A stretch of 64,000 nt of DNA from Ovis canadensis (taxonomy: Eukaryota > Chordata > Mammalia > Artiodactyla > Bovidae). The position numbers and the translations under genes were made by a program. How positions within the stretch are numbered: position 1 is the first letter of the stretch; the number at the start of each line of letters is the position of its first letter. The notes below the pieces were generated by a model. The model saw only the letters and a program-made list of their open reading frames with translations. It did no database searches and had not been told where the DNA came from. Shown here in pieces: positions 44,008 to 55,416 of this stretch. The stretch lies in NCBI RefSeq assembly GCF_042477335.2, contig NC_091255.1, positions 47,780,501 to 47,844,500 on the forward strand. Direction: 5' to 3'.

Positions 44008-44972
44008 TATGTTTACCTCCCTCCTGAGAAACCTGTATGCAGGTCAAGAAGCAACAACTAGAACTGGACATGGAACAACAGACTGGTTCCAAATTGGGAA
44101 AAGAGTATATCTAGGCTGTATATTGTCACCCTGCTTATTTTACTTATATGCAGAGTACATCATAGGAAATGCTGGGCTGGATGGGTGCGGAGAAAAATTA
44201 ATAACCTCAGATATGCAGATGACACCACACTAATGGCAGAAAGCAAAGAAAAGCTAAAGAGCCTCTTGATGAAAGTGAAAGAAGAGAGTGAAAAAACTGC
44301 CTTAAAACTCAACATTTAAAAAACTAAGATCGTGGCATCCAGTCCCATCACTTCATGGCAAATAGATGGGGAAACAGTGGAAACAGTGACAGACTTTATT
44401 TTCTTGGGCTTCAAAATCACTGTGGACAGTGACTGTAGCCATTTAAAAGACTGCATTTAAATGACTGCAGCTCCTTGGAAGAAAAGCTGTGATCAACCTA
44501 GACAGCATATTAAAAAGCAGAGACATTACTTTGCCAACAAAATTCTGTCTAGTCAAAGCTATGGTTTTTCCATAGTCATGTATAGATGTGAGAGTTGGAC
44601 CATAAAGAAGGCTGAGTGCGGAAGAATTGATGCTTTTGAACTGTGGTGTTGGAGAAGACTCTTGAGAGTCCCTTGGGCTGCAAGGAGATCAAACTAGTCA
44701 ATCCTGAATATTCATTGGAAGTGCTGATGCTGAAACTGAAGCTCCAACACTTTGGCCACCTGATGCGAAGAGCTGACTCATTGGAAAAGACCCTGATGCT
44801 GGGAAAGATAGAAGGCAGCAGAAGGGTATGACAGAGGATGAGATGGTCGGATGGCATCACTGACTCAATGGACATGAGTTTGAGCAAACTCAGGAGTTGG
44901 TGAAGAACAGGGAAGCCTGGTGTGCTGCATGGGGTTGCCAAGAATTGGACATGACTGAGCAACTGAACAAGA
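44008..44972 (+). repeat. BovB LINE fragment (RT C-terminus to 3' end)
   Basis: Frames give [18 protein letters not shown], then YRCESWTIKKAECGR and [13 protein letters not shown] of the BovB ORF, broken by shifts. Ends 'gacatgactgagcaactgaa'. Confidence 0.92.
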
Positions 44973-45009
44973 ACATGCTTTAAAAAGCTATGCCTTTGAC
45001 TTGAATTTC

Positions 45010-45205
45010 TATCTCAAGTCTGTCAGGTATGTTACATAACCGTGGACAAGTTATACAACCTCTCTGAGGATTTTTCCTCATCTATAAAATAAGAGCGATA
45101 TCACCTACCCTGCAAAGTTGTAAGAATTAGAAGCAATAAAATTTGTAAGATATTTTACATGGTATCTGTTAGGCAGTAGGTGTTTAATAAATAACAATTC
45201 TACTG
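45010..45205 (+). repeat. MIR fragment
   Basis: 'tggacaagttatacaacctc', 'tttttcctcatctataaaat' and 'ggcagtaggtgtttaataaa' are MIR blocks. Confidence 0.75.
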
Positions 45206-46225
45206 ACGTTACCAATATCCATAGTAACTTATCTTCTAGGGGGCTTATCTTCTAGGGCTGATTGATAGCAAATGTTAGCAAGAAGAAAATGATTCTAAAA
45301 GACAACAGTGCCACAGTTTTGCGGTGGAAAGTACTTGAAAACAAGACAGGGCTACTTTTGAGGCAGAAATAACTGAAATTCCAGAAACTACATGAGCCAA
45401 TTTCTTTTCACCAGTGTTTCTCAAAGTGTGACCTGAGATTATCTATAATAGAATACATAGAAGGTCTTCTTAAACATGACAGATTCCTGGACTTTACACT
45501 TGAACCACCGAATCAGACTGTTCAGGGGTGAGATCCTCAGATTCTAGAAAGTTCTTCATGTGATTCATGTGCACACTAGAGTTATAAAACCACTGCTTTA
45601 GAATAAAGTTATTTTTCAAAGATAAAGAAATAAATGAAGTGGTCTTGTCTTTTTTTTTTTTGAGGTGGTCTTGTCTTAAGCCAAGAAACATTAATGTTAT
45701 GTACAAATGCTGTAATACAGCTGTTTTCTCAGTGAACAGAGGGGAGATATCAGAGGCGAATTAAGAAATTAATTGCCATGACTGATCTGTGTTGCCTTTC
45801 ATCTAGCTACTCATTATTTATGAATTCATTCATTTTTCTGTGCAGTGGATGTCCGACACTGGACAAAGTGCACTATAGCCATAGTCTGCAAACTGATAAA
45901 TGCTCTTCCCAAGGTAGAGTCAGATCTTTGCTACTCCTCAGCTACTCCAGAGATGAATGCCCAAATGATGCTCCTTTGGATCTTGTCCCAGTCAGTCCTA
46001 CAGTCGAATAACCACAAATAGCCCCACAGCTACTAAATCAGGTTAACAAGTATAGGCCCTGATCAAATGGTCGGCTTAGACATGAATTCTGGCAGAAAGT
46101 GGTGGAAGAGGGATCTACTGAGGTGGGATTAAGTTTAAAAGCTTCATTCAAATTAGGAAACATTCCTTTCTTCCTTTCTTCCTTCCTCCATTCAGCAACT
46201 TAAGGGAAGATTATTATGGGCTAGT
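45206..46225. other. Mostly unassigned; MER5A-like piece at 45410-45602
   Basis: 45410-45602 ('cagtgtttctcaaagtgtga' to 'aaaaccactgctt') looks like MER5A. The flanks 45206-45405 and 45605-46225 show nothing recognisable. Confidence 0.55.
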
Positions 46226-47284
46226 TCAGTTCAGTTCAGTTACTTAGTCATGTCCGACTCTTTGCAACCCCATGGACTGCAGCACACCAGGCTTCCCTGT
46301 CCATCACCAACTCCTGGAGCCTACTCAAATTCATGTCCATCGAGTTGGTGATGCCCTCCAACCATCTCATCCTCTGTTATCCCCTTCTCCTCCCACCTTC
46401 AATCTTTCCCAGCATCGGAGTCTTTCCCAATGAAAGTTCTTCGCATCAGGTGGCCAAAGTATTGGAGTTTCACCTTCAACATCAGTCCTTCCAATGAATA
46501 TTCAGGACTGATCTCCTTTAGGATGGACTGGTTGGATCTCCTTGCAGTCCAAGGGACTCTCAAGAGTCTTCTCTGGCACCACAGTTCATCAGCATCAATT
46601 CTTTGGCACTCAGCTTTCTTTATAGTCCAACTCTCACATCCATACATGACTACTGGAAAAACCATAGCCTTGACTAGATGGACCTTTGTTGGCAAAGTAA
46701 TGTCTATGATTTTGAATATGCTGTCTAGTTTGATTACAGCTTTTCTTCCAAGGAGCAAGTGTCTTTTAATTTCATGGCTGTAGTCACCATCTACAGTGAT
46801 TTCGAAGCCCAAGAAAATGAAGTCTGTCACTGTTTCCATTGTTTCCCCATCTATTTGCCATGCAGTGATGGAATCAAATGCCATGATCTTAGTTTTCTGA
46901 ATGCTGAGTTTTAAGTCAACTCTTTCACTCTCCTCTTTCACTTTCATCAAGAGGCTCTTTAGTTTTTCTTTGCTTTCTGCCATTACTGTGGTGTCTTCTG
47001 TATATCTGAAGTTATTGATATTTTTCCCCACAATCTTGATTTCAGCTTGTGCTTCATCCAGCCTGGCATTTCTCTTGATGTATTCTGCATATAAGTTAAG
47101 TAAGCAGGGTGACAATATACAGCCTTGATGTACTCCTTTCCCAATTTGGAAACAATCTGTTGTTCCATGTCCAGTTCTAACTGTTGCTTCTTGATCTGTA
47201 TACAGGTTTCTCAGGAGGCAGGTCAGGTGGTCTGGTATTCCCATCTCTTTAAGAATTTTCCACAGTTTGTTGTGATCCACGCAT
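46226..47284 (-). repeat. BovB LINE fragment (RT half to 3' end)
   Basis: The minus strand reads for about 306 codons as BovB reverse transcriptase. It covers HNKLWKILKEMGIPDHLTC, LSPCLLNLYAEYIK and an FRYTEDTT in place of the catalytic (Y/F)ADD motif, then YGCESWTIKKAEC. It is the longest open RT frame in the window, but the active-site change and truncation make it dead. Confidence 0.93.
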
Positions 47285-47596
47285 TGATTATTAATAAATT
47301 TATTTATATTTGGCTGCACTGGGTCTTCGTTGCTGCACTCTAGCTGCGGGACTTTCTAGGGCTTTCTCTAGTTGTGGTAAGTGGGGTCTACTCTTTAGCT
47401 GTGATGTGCAGGCTGCTCACTGCAGCGGCTTCTCATTGCAGAGCACAGGCTATCAGGCACACCAGCTTCAGTAGTTATGGTGCTCAGTCTTAGGTACCCC
47501 ACAGCATGTGGAATCTTCCTGGAGCAGGGATTCAGTCTGTGTCCCCTGCACTGGCAGGTAGATTCTTAACCACTGGACCCCTAGAGAAGTCCTGAA
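47285..47596 (-). repeat. CHR-type SINE, long form, at the BovB break
   Basis: 'tatttggctgcactgggtct' tail side to 'ccactggacccctagagaag' head side. It starts exactly where the BovB sequence stops. Confidence 0.8.
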
Positions 47597-47631
47597 TTTT
47601 GTTTTTTAGCAGGAATCACAGAGCATAAAGG

Positions 47632-47860
47632 CCTTCATTGATGGCTCAGCAGGTAAAGAATCTGCCGGTAATGCAGGAGACACAGAAGATGTGGATTCTT
47701 TTTATGAGTTGGGAAGATCCCCTGGAGTAGGAAATGGCAACCCGGTCCAGTATTCTTGCCTGGAAAATTCCATCCCATGGATGGAGGAGCCTGACAGGCT
47801 ACAGTCCAAAGGGTTGCAAAGAGCTGGACACAACCAAGTGACTAAGCAGCAGCAGCGCAC
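47632..47860 (+). repeat. Bov-tA SINE
   Basis: 'tggctcagcaggtaaagaat', 'gaagatcccctggagtagga' and 'tacagtccaaagggttgcaa', ending in (AGC)n. Confidence 0.9.
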
Positions 47861-48057
47861 AGAACATAACAATAGTCTCCAGTTCACCAATCTGCAGTTT
47901 CTGTGGTGGGCCATTAGCCACCCAGCATTTGGCTGGTCCTGTGCTTATCAAGAAGGAGTCTTCCTGTACTCTAGAGAGACTTGACTAGCACACACTACCG
48001 GATATCACTGAAATCATAGTCAACTCTAGGCTTGACTAGCTCACATCTCTCCATTTT

Positions 48058-48745
48058 GGGTCTACCCTAGGTAGTAATGAGCCATCTCTGGAATTTATTT
48101 TTGTGTATGGTAAGAGATTCATCTTCTTCCATATGGATATCCAGTTATTCTGGCACCTATTTGTGAAAAGACTTTTTCTCCCCATTGCATTATTTTGGTG
48201 TCTTGGTAAAAATCAAATGATCAAATAAGTGGGATCTATTTCTAGGCTCTCGATTCTCCACCACTGATCTATTTGTCAATCCTTATGCCAGTACCATCTG
48301 TCTTGATGACCATGCTTTTTATAGAGTATGGGAAGCAGGCCATGGTAAGTCATTCCATTTTGCTCCTTTCTTTGAAGATAGCTTTGGCTATTCTAGGACT
48401 TTTATGTTTCCTTATAAATTTTAGAATCAGCTTGAGAACTTAAAAGTGCTGCAATTTGAGTGAGATTGTGCTGAATCTATGGATTTGGAGAACTGACATC
48501 CCCTATCACTACTGAGTCTTCAATATGTGAACATGGTATATTCTTTGTTTTTTTTTTAACATGGTATACTCTTTTATTTATTTGAGTGTTCTTTAATTTC
48601 AGCAGTACTTTGTAATTTTCAGAATAGAGATCTTACATATCTTTTGTTAAATTTATTCCTAAGTTTTTATTTTTTGTGATGCTATTTTACATTTTTATTT
48701 TTTGGTTGCCTGGGATGTTTTTATTTCACTTATATTCTCTTTTTT
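48058..48745 (-). repeat. L1 ORF2 fragment, antisense
   Basis: 'gatatccagttattctggca', 'aatccttatgccagtaccat', 'gatagctttggctattctag' and 'gaatctatggatttggagaa' are reversed L1 ORF2. Confidence 0.85.
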
Positions 48746-48899
48746 TAGAAAAAAATATTAAAAGAATAATGAAGGAATTTCCAGGAGCCCAGAGGTTAAA
48801 CTTGACATGGCTGGACAAACAAAAAAGAAGAATCCCTTTTATCTGAATGTATAATATGAACATGAAATTTCTCACTTTACTGCCTCAAATGTGAGGTGT

Positions 48900-49490
48900 G
48901 AGAGCTATGAGAATCCACCTGCTAATGCAGGGGACGTGGGTTCAGTCCCTGGTCCAGGAGGATTCCAAGTGTCTTGGAGCAACTGGGCCCAGGTGCCGCA
49001 CCTATTGAGCCCACACACTGCAAACACTGAAGCTCATGCACCCTGGAACCTGTGCTCCGATACAAGAAAAGCCACCACAGTGAGAAGTCCATATATCACA
49101 ACTAGAGAGTGGTCCTGCTCTCTGCAACTAGAGAAAGCCCAGCACAGCAACGAAGACCCAGTGCAACCAGAAAAAGTAACGATTTATTAAAAAAAAAAAA
49201 AAGAATAGTGGGAGACTTACAGATATTGAAAACAGACTTATGGTTACCAAAGGAGAAACATGGGGAGGGGGGAGGGATAAATCAGGAGCTTGGGAGGAAC
49301 ACACACACTCTACCATATCTAAGACAGACAACCAGCTCTATAGCACAGGGAACTCTACTCAGTATTCTGATAGTCTATATTGAGAAAAGAATCTTAAAAA
49401 GAATGAATATATGTATATGTCTGAGTCATTTTGCTGTACACCTGAAATCAACACAACATTGAAAATCAACTATACTGCCTAAACTCCCAC
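48900..49490 (+). repeat. CHR-type SINE followed by L1 3' end
   Basis: 48900-49200: long-form CHR SINE lacking its head ('tcagtccctggtccaggagg' to poly(A)). 49200-49490: L1 3' end ('gacttatggttaccaaagga', 'gctgtacacctgaaatcaac'). Confidence 0.8.
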
Positions 49491-50477
49491 AAATATTTTT
49501 ATGAAAACATAGTGGAAATGATTCATTTGTCCATTAATAGAATGGGTAAATAAACTGTGACACAGTCAGACAATAAAAAATGACCAAAAAAAAAAAAAAA
49601 CCAATACTGATGGAGACCACGACTTGACGCTATCTCATAGATGTGATAATGAGTAAACGAACCAGAACGTATGTACTGCTCATGTGCTGTCTATTCCCAT
49701 GCTGTATAAAGTTCATAAACATGCAAAACAAATCTATAGTGTTTGTGTCAGAACACTAGTAAGCATCAGCAGCAGAGGGACCACAAGGGTAGCTGGGGAG
49801 GAACGCTGCATGCTAGCTACCCAGGTGTGCTCAGGGTGGGATGTTCATTGAGCTGCACACTTTTAATATGTGCTCTCTTCTCTACATGTGCTTCAGTGAA
49901 AGTCACACAGAAAGGAATCATCACAATATCCACTCAGTGGGGGCAAGATGTCCCTGGTAAGTGCTGAAAAAGCAGGTTTGGGGCTGTAGGTCCAAGCATG
50001 CTTCCCAAACCTGGCAAAGAACTTGAATGAGCACATTCCCGCTGCTGTCGCTGAGTTGTCAGCGACAATGAAGTTGTCAGCTTGGGGACGCCTCTGCCTG
50101 GGTTATGCCCTGTATCATGACCTGATATTGGATTATTTATCCATTTATTTATATTCTGTCTTCCCAACTTAGGTGTGATCTCACTGCTGGCACATAGTAT
50201 ATTTACAACAAATATTTATAGGATGTATTTACCTCTGTATCCTTCATTAACTGAGCAGAATTTGCCTTTCTCCTGAATGCATTTTTTCACCTTTATTTTT
50301 TTTTGCCAACATCTATCCTCTGATATAGAAGCAAAATAAAAGAAAGAGGAAAATTTTCCCTGTGATGCGAACTCTAAGGATTTACTCTCCTAAGAAGTTT
50401 CATATGTAACATCTGACAGTGTTAATTATATTAATCATGTTAAACTACCATCAGTTACACTCATTTCACACGCTAGC
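49491..50477. other. L1M-like piece, then unassigned
   Basis: 49500-49740 has L1M-like text with a poly(A). 49740-50477 shows no gene or recognised repeat. Confidence 0.5.
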
Positions 50478-50868
50478 AAGATTATGCTCAAAATTCTTCA
50501 AGCTAGGTTTCAACAATATGTGAACCCAGAACTTCCAGATGTACAAGCTAAGTTTAGAAAAGGCAGAGAAACCAGAGATCAAGTTGCTGACATTCGTTGG
50601 ATCATGGAAAAAGCAAAGGAATTCCAGAAAAACATCTACTTCTGTTTCATTTACTATGGTAAAGCCTTCATGTGGATCACAACAAATTGTAGAAAATTCT
50701 TAAAGAGATGGGAGTATCAGACCACCTTACCTGTCTCCTGAGAATCTGTATGCCAATCAAGAAGCAATGGTTAAAAATGGACAAGGAAAAACTCATGGTT
50801 CAAAACTTGGTAAGAAGTATAACAAGGCTGTATATTGTCACCCTGCTTGTTTAACTTATATGCAGAAT

Positions 50869-51081
50869 GTGTGTGTGTGTTAGTCACTCAGTCATGCCTG
50901 ATTCTTTACAACCCCATAGACTGTAATTCGCCAGGCTTCTCTGTCTATGGAATTCTCCAGGCAAGAATACTGGAGTGGGTTGCCACTCTCTTCTCCAGGG
51001 GATCGTTGCAACCCAGGGATCGAGCCCAGGTCTCTGGCATTGCAGGCAGATTCTTTACCATCTGAACCAGCAGGGAAGCCC
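50869..51081 (-). repeat. Bov-tA SINE nested in BovB
   Basis: (GT)n tail, then the reversed Bov-tA. A perfect 12-base target duplication, tatatgcagaat, lies at 50857-50868 and 51082-51093. Confidence 0.95.
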
Positions 51082-51497
51082 TATATGCAGAATACATCAT
51101 GCAAAATGCTGGGCTGGATGAATCACAGGCTGGAATCAAGATTGTGGGGAGAAATATCAACAACTTCAAATACACAGCTGATACCACTCTAATGGCAGAA
51201 AGTGAAGAGGAACCAAAGAGCTTCTTGATGAAGGTGAAAGAGGAGAGTGAAAAAGCTGGCTTGAAACTCAGTGTTAAAAAAACGAAGATCATGGCATCCA
51301 GTCCCATCACATTATGGCAAATAGAAGAGGAGTAAGTGGAATCAGGGACAGATTTTATTTTCTTGGGCTCCACAATCACTGCAGATGGTGACTACAGCCA
51401 TAAAATTAAAAGATGCTGCTCCTGGGAAGGAAAGCTATGGCAAAACTAGACAGCATATTAAAAAGTAGAAACATCACTTTGCTGACAAAGGTGAAGT

Positions 51498-51680
51498 TTA
51501 CTCAGTTATGTCCAACTCTTTGCAACCCATGAACTGTAGCCCACCAGGCTCCCCTGTCCATTCTCCAGACAAGAATGCTGGAGTGGGCAGCCATCCCTTT
51601 TCCTGGGGATCTTCCCGACCCAAGGATCAAACTCCTGCATTGCAGGCAGATTCTTGACCATCTGAGCCACCAGGGAAGTT
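51498..51680 (-). repeat. Second Bov-tA SINE nested in BovB
   Basis: 'actcagttatgtccaactct' to 'gccaccagggaagttg'. The flanks read tgacaaaggtg and tgataaaggtg, an 11-base target duplication with one change. Confidence 0.92.
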
Positions 51681-52387
51681 GATAAAGGTGCATATAGTCA
51701 AAGCTAGGATTTTCCCAGTAGTCATGTATGGATGTAAGAGTTGGACCATAAAGAAGGCTGAGCACCAAAGAATTGATGCTTTTGAATTGTGGTGCTGGAG
51801 AAGACTCTTGAGAATCCCATGGATGGCAAGACGATCAAACTAGCTAGTTCTAAAGGAAATCAGCCCTGAATATTTATTGGATGGACTGATGCTGAGGCTG
51901 AAACTCCAGTACACTGGCCACTTGATGCAAAGAGCCAACCCACTGGAAAAGAACCCTGATGCTGGGAAAGACTGAAGGGAAAGGAGAGTGGGGCAGTAGA
52001 GGATGAGATGTTTAGATGGCATCACCGACTCAATGGACATGAATCTGAGAAAACTCCTGGCGATGGGGAAGGACAGAAGAGCCTCGTGTGCTGCAGTCCA
52101 TGGGGTTGGAAAGAGTCGGACATGACTAAGCGATTGAACAACCACGTTACATCCACATTACATTCCAGTTATTTTATAACTAGAAGTTCATACCTTTTGA
52201 CTACCTTCATCCAGTTCCCCAACCCTACCCAGCACAGGCTACCTTCAGTAACCACAAGTGTGATCTCTTTTTTACTAGTCTGTTTATTTGTTTGTTTTTT
52301 AAGTATAATTGACCTGTAACACTATTTAAGTTGCTGGTGCACAACATAGTGATTCAGTGGGTGGGTGTGTGCTAAGTCGCTGCAGAA

Positions 52388-52734
52388 AAACTTCCCTGGT
52401 GGCTCAGACGCTTAAAGCGTCTGCCTATACAATGTGTTAGACCTGGGTTCGATCCCTGGGTCGGGAAGATCCTCTGGAGAAGGAAATGGCACTCCACTCC
52501 AGTACTCTTGCCTGGAAAATCCCATGGGCGGAGGAGCCTGGTAGGCTACTTGGACTGTAGCCCGCCAGGCTCCTCTTTCCAGGGGATTCTCCAGGCAAGA
52601 ACACTGGAGTAGGTTGCCGTGCCCTCCTTCAGGGCATCTTCCTGACCCAGAGATAAAACCCTTGTCTCCTACCACTAACCTGCATTGGCAGGCAAGTTCT
52701 TTGCCACTAGCGCCACCTGGGAAGCCCAATATTG
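52388..52734. repeat. Head-out pair of Bov-tA SINEs (inverted)
   Basis: 52388-52548 is plus ('acttccctggtggctcagac' to 'gagcctggtaggctact'). 52549-52734 is minus ('ggactgtagcccgccaggct' to 'gccacctgggaagccc'). They are joined tail to tail with no spacer, giving a large inverted repeat. Confidence 0.88.
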
Positions 52735-52744
52735 ATATACTTTT

Positions 52745-52848
52745 GTGCAGGGCAGGGTGAAGATGGTGAAGGGCAGGGAAGCCTGGAGCGCTGCAGTCCA
52801 CAGATGGGGTCACAAAGAGTCGGACAAGACTGAGCGACTGAACAACAA
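52745..52848 (+). repeat. BovB 3' terminus
   Basis: 'ggggtcacaaagagtcggac' and 'aagactgagcgactgaacaa' with an (AAC)n end. Confidence 0.85.
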
Positions 52849-53316
52849 CAAAATTGTGATACTGTGATGAAATAAGAAATACAAATATTTGGTATTCATC
52901 CCTTGGCAGGAGCTCTTAATCCACTTCTAATTGCCTAAGGGATAAGAGCAATAAAGATGGAAGGGGTGTCTTTGGTTATTCATAACAAGCTTCTTTCAAC
53001 CCGCCTATTACTACAGGATAGCTGGTTGCCAGGGGAAACGACCTTGAGACTAGAGGGTTGGATATTTGAGCCCCACCTGCTGACTGCATGGGAGAGGAAA
53101 AAGACTAGAGTTCGAGTTAATCAGCAGTGGACAGACCTATACGATGACGTGTCCATTTAAAATACACTCTTAACTGAAAAGATTCCAGAGCTCCCTGGTT
53201 GGTGAACGCGTGGAGATGCTGGGAAGGCAGCCCATCCAGCAAGGTCATGGAAGCCTAGCATACCTTCCTTATGCTTCTCTTCCATTTGGCTATTTCTCAG
53301 TTGTGTCCCTTTATGT

Positions 53317-53512
53317 GCTTAGTCGCCAGTCATGTCTGACTCTTTGTGACACAATGGGCTGTAGTCCGCCGGGCTCCTCTGTCCGTGGGGATTCTCCAGG
53401 CAAGAATACTGGAGTGGGTTGCCATGCCTTCCTCCAGGGGATCTTCCCAACCCAGGGATTGAACCCAGGTCTCCCACATTGCGGGTGTATTCTTTACCAT
53501 CTGAGCCAAGAA
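53317..53512 (-). repeat. Bov-tA SINE nested in the LTR
   Basis: 'tgcttagtcgccagtcatgt' to 'accatctgagcca', reversed. Confidence 0.9.
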
Positions 53513-53535
53513 TAAACTGGAAATTTAGTAAGTAA

Positions 53536-53741
53536 GAGGCTCTCCCACTGGTTTAGACGGTAAAAAATCTGCCTGCAATGCAAGAGATCCTGGTTCAGTC
53601 CCTTGGTCGGGAAGATCCCCTGGCGAAAGGAATGGTTACCCACTCCAGTATTCTTGCCTGGAGAATCCCATGGACAGAGGGGCCTGATGGGCTACAGTCC
53701 ATGGGGTTGCAAGGAACTGGACATAAGTAAGCGACTAACAC
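53536..53741 (+). repeat. Bov-tA SINE nested in the LTR, with target-site duplication
   Basis: 'ggctctcccactggtttaga' to 'gtaagcgactaacac'. Perfect duplication ttagtaagtaa at 53525-53535 and 53742-53752. Confidence 0.93.
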
Positions 53742-53991
53742 TTAGTAAGTAAACTGTTTTCCTGGGTTCCGTGAGCTGTTCTAGCAAACTGTGGTACTGA
53801 AGAGGACGTATGGGAGCCAGTGATATATAGCTGGTTGGTCCGAAGTACAGGTGACAACCGGGACTTGCATTTGGTATCTGAAGTTTCGGGGGTGGGGGGA
53901 CACTCTGACGAGACTGAGTCCTTCATGCTGTGGATTGCATGCTGACTCTGGGCAGAAAGTATTAGAACTGAATTAGATCGAATGTCGGGGA

Positions 53992-54182
53992 CTTCCCTGG
54001 TGGTCCAGTGGTTAAGACTCCATGCTTCCAATGCAGGGGATGCGGGTTCGATCCCTGGCTACAAAACTAAGGTCCCACATGCTGTGTGGTGCAATCAAAA
54101 CATAAAATAAAATAATACAGGGAGAAACCATGTCAGTCCCAGTAGAATGGTTACAGTCAAAAAAAAAAAAAAGGAAAAAAAA
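53992..54182 (+). repeat. CHR-type SINE nested in the LTR
   Basis: 'acttccctggtggtccagtg' head, A-rich end. The flanks cgaatgtcgg and tgaatgttgg look like a decayed target duplication. Confidence 0.8.
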
Positions 54183-54312
54183 TTGAATGTTGGACACCCA
54201 GTTGATATCCACAGAGAACCGGAGAGTTACTTGATGTGAGAAAAACTCTCACACATTTGGTGGTTAGAACTGAGTCTGTGAGTAGGATAAACTTTTTTTT
54301 AATATATAAAAA

Positions 54313-54990
54313 CATAATGTTTGTATATTAACCTTGTATTTTACAACCTTGCTAAATTCACTTATTAGTTCTCATAGCTGTAAAGGAAAATCAACCCTTT
54401 GGAAAACAGTCTAGCGGTTACTCAAAAGGTTAAACATAGTTACCAAATGACACAGCATTCCACTCTTCAATATATATACATAGGTTAAATGAAAACATAT
54501 ATCCATACAAAAAGTTATATATGAATATTCATAGCACTGAAATAAAACTCATATTTTATAACAAGACAAGGAAAATTTGGGGACTTCTGTGGCAGTCTAC
54601 TGGTTAAGATTCTGCTTCTACTGCCGGAGGTACAGTTGATCCTTAGTTGGGGAGCTAAGATCCCACATATATATGCTGCACGCAGCGTAGCCAACAAACA
54701 ATAAAACAAGACAAGAAAAATTAAAACCTAAACATTGTCTTTGTCCATTTGGTCCTCCTCCCTCCCCTTTAGTGGGTATTGTGTATCTGCATTAACTAGA
54801 CCTCCTCAGAGATAACACTCCTTAATCTCATTAAGGGTCATAACTCCTCAGGAGATAACCTTCCTTCTTAATCCTATGACTCGTGACTCACCCACTGCTT
54901 GCATTGCACCTGTAGACCTGGATTGTGTAAACTGTCAGTGTTACATTCCTCAGTCTCAAAACCATATATAACTGTGCTTTGACCTCTAAT
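54313..54990. repeat. L1 pieces, CHR-type SINE and LTR-like text
   Basis: 54313-54380 and 54380-54560 are short L1 pieces in opposite orientations. 54580-54718 is a plus CHR SINE ('ggacttctgtggcagtctac'). 54730-54990 resembles an LTR (TATA-like 'accatatataactgtgc') but I cannot name it. Confidence 0.5.
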
Positions 54991-54991
54991 G

Positions 54992-55193
54992 GGCAGCAGA
55001 GCCTGGAGGAGGGCATGTCAACACACTCCAGCATTCTTGCCTGGAGAATCCCATGGGCAGACGAGCCTGGTGGGCTACAGTCCGTGGTGGTGGTTGTTTA
55101 GTTGCTGTGTCTGACTCTTGCAGCCCCATGGACAGTCCATAGGGTCGCAAAGTTAGTTGGCCACGACTGAAGCAACTTAGCACGCATGGAGAC
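54992..55193 (+). repeat. Rearranged Bov-tA SINE
   Basis: Plus-oriented Bov-tA body ('cagcattcttgcctggagaa', 'gagcctggtgggctacagtc') interrupted at about 55084-55132 by a reversed Bov-A segment ('gttgctgtgtctgactcttg'), then the plus tail resumes ('agggtcgcaaagttagttgg'). Confidence 0.8.
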
Positions 55194-55199
55194 AAAAAG

Positions 55200-55416
55200 T
55201 GGAGCTGTGGTTATCTGCAGATGGATAGATTGGAGGAAACGGGGAGTGGTTGCTAATGGATATGGGGTTTCTTTGGGGGATGAGAAAAGGTTCTACAGTT
55301 GATTGTGGTGAGGGTTGCACAATTCTGTGAATATACTAAAACCATTGAATTGTGTATGTTTGATAGGTACATTGTATCATATATGAATTATATCAATAAG
55401 GCTGTCATTTAAAAAA
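55200..55416 (+). repeat. L1 3' end
   Basis: 'gtgaatatactaaaaccatt' and 'tatatgaattatatcaataa' are L1 3' blocks. Confidence 0.75.

Larger units (their letters stand above)
50478..52143 (+). repeat. BovB LINE fragment interrupted by two Bov-tA SINEs
   Basis: Begins MLKILQARFQQYVNPELPD (the usual RT start region), continues with NAGLDESQAGIKIVGRNI, and ends 'gacatgactaagcgattgaa'. Two reversed Bov-tA copies sit inside at 50869-51081 and 51498-51680. Frameshifts and stops make it inactive. Confidence 0.93.
52852..54288 (+). mobile_element. Solo LTR-like element (copy 2), with three nested SINEs
   Basis: Aligns in order with 5078-5884 once three insertions are removed: Bov-tA minus (53317-53512), Bov-tA plus (53536-53741) and a CHR-type SINE (53992-54182). 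Its ends resemble copy 1 ('tgatactgtgatg' start, 'cacacatttggtggttagaa' end). Confidence 0.6.
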
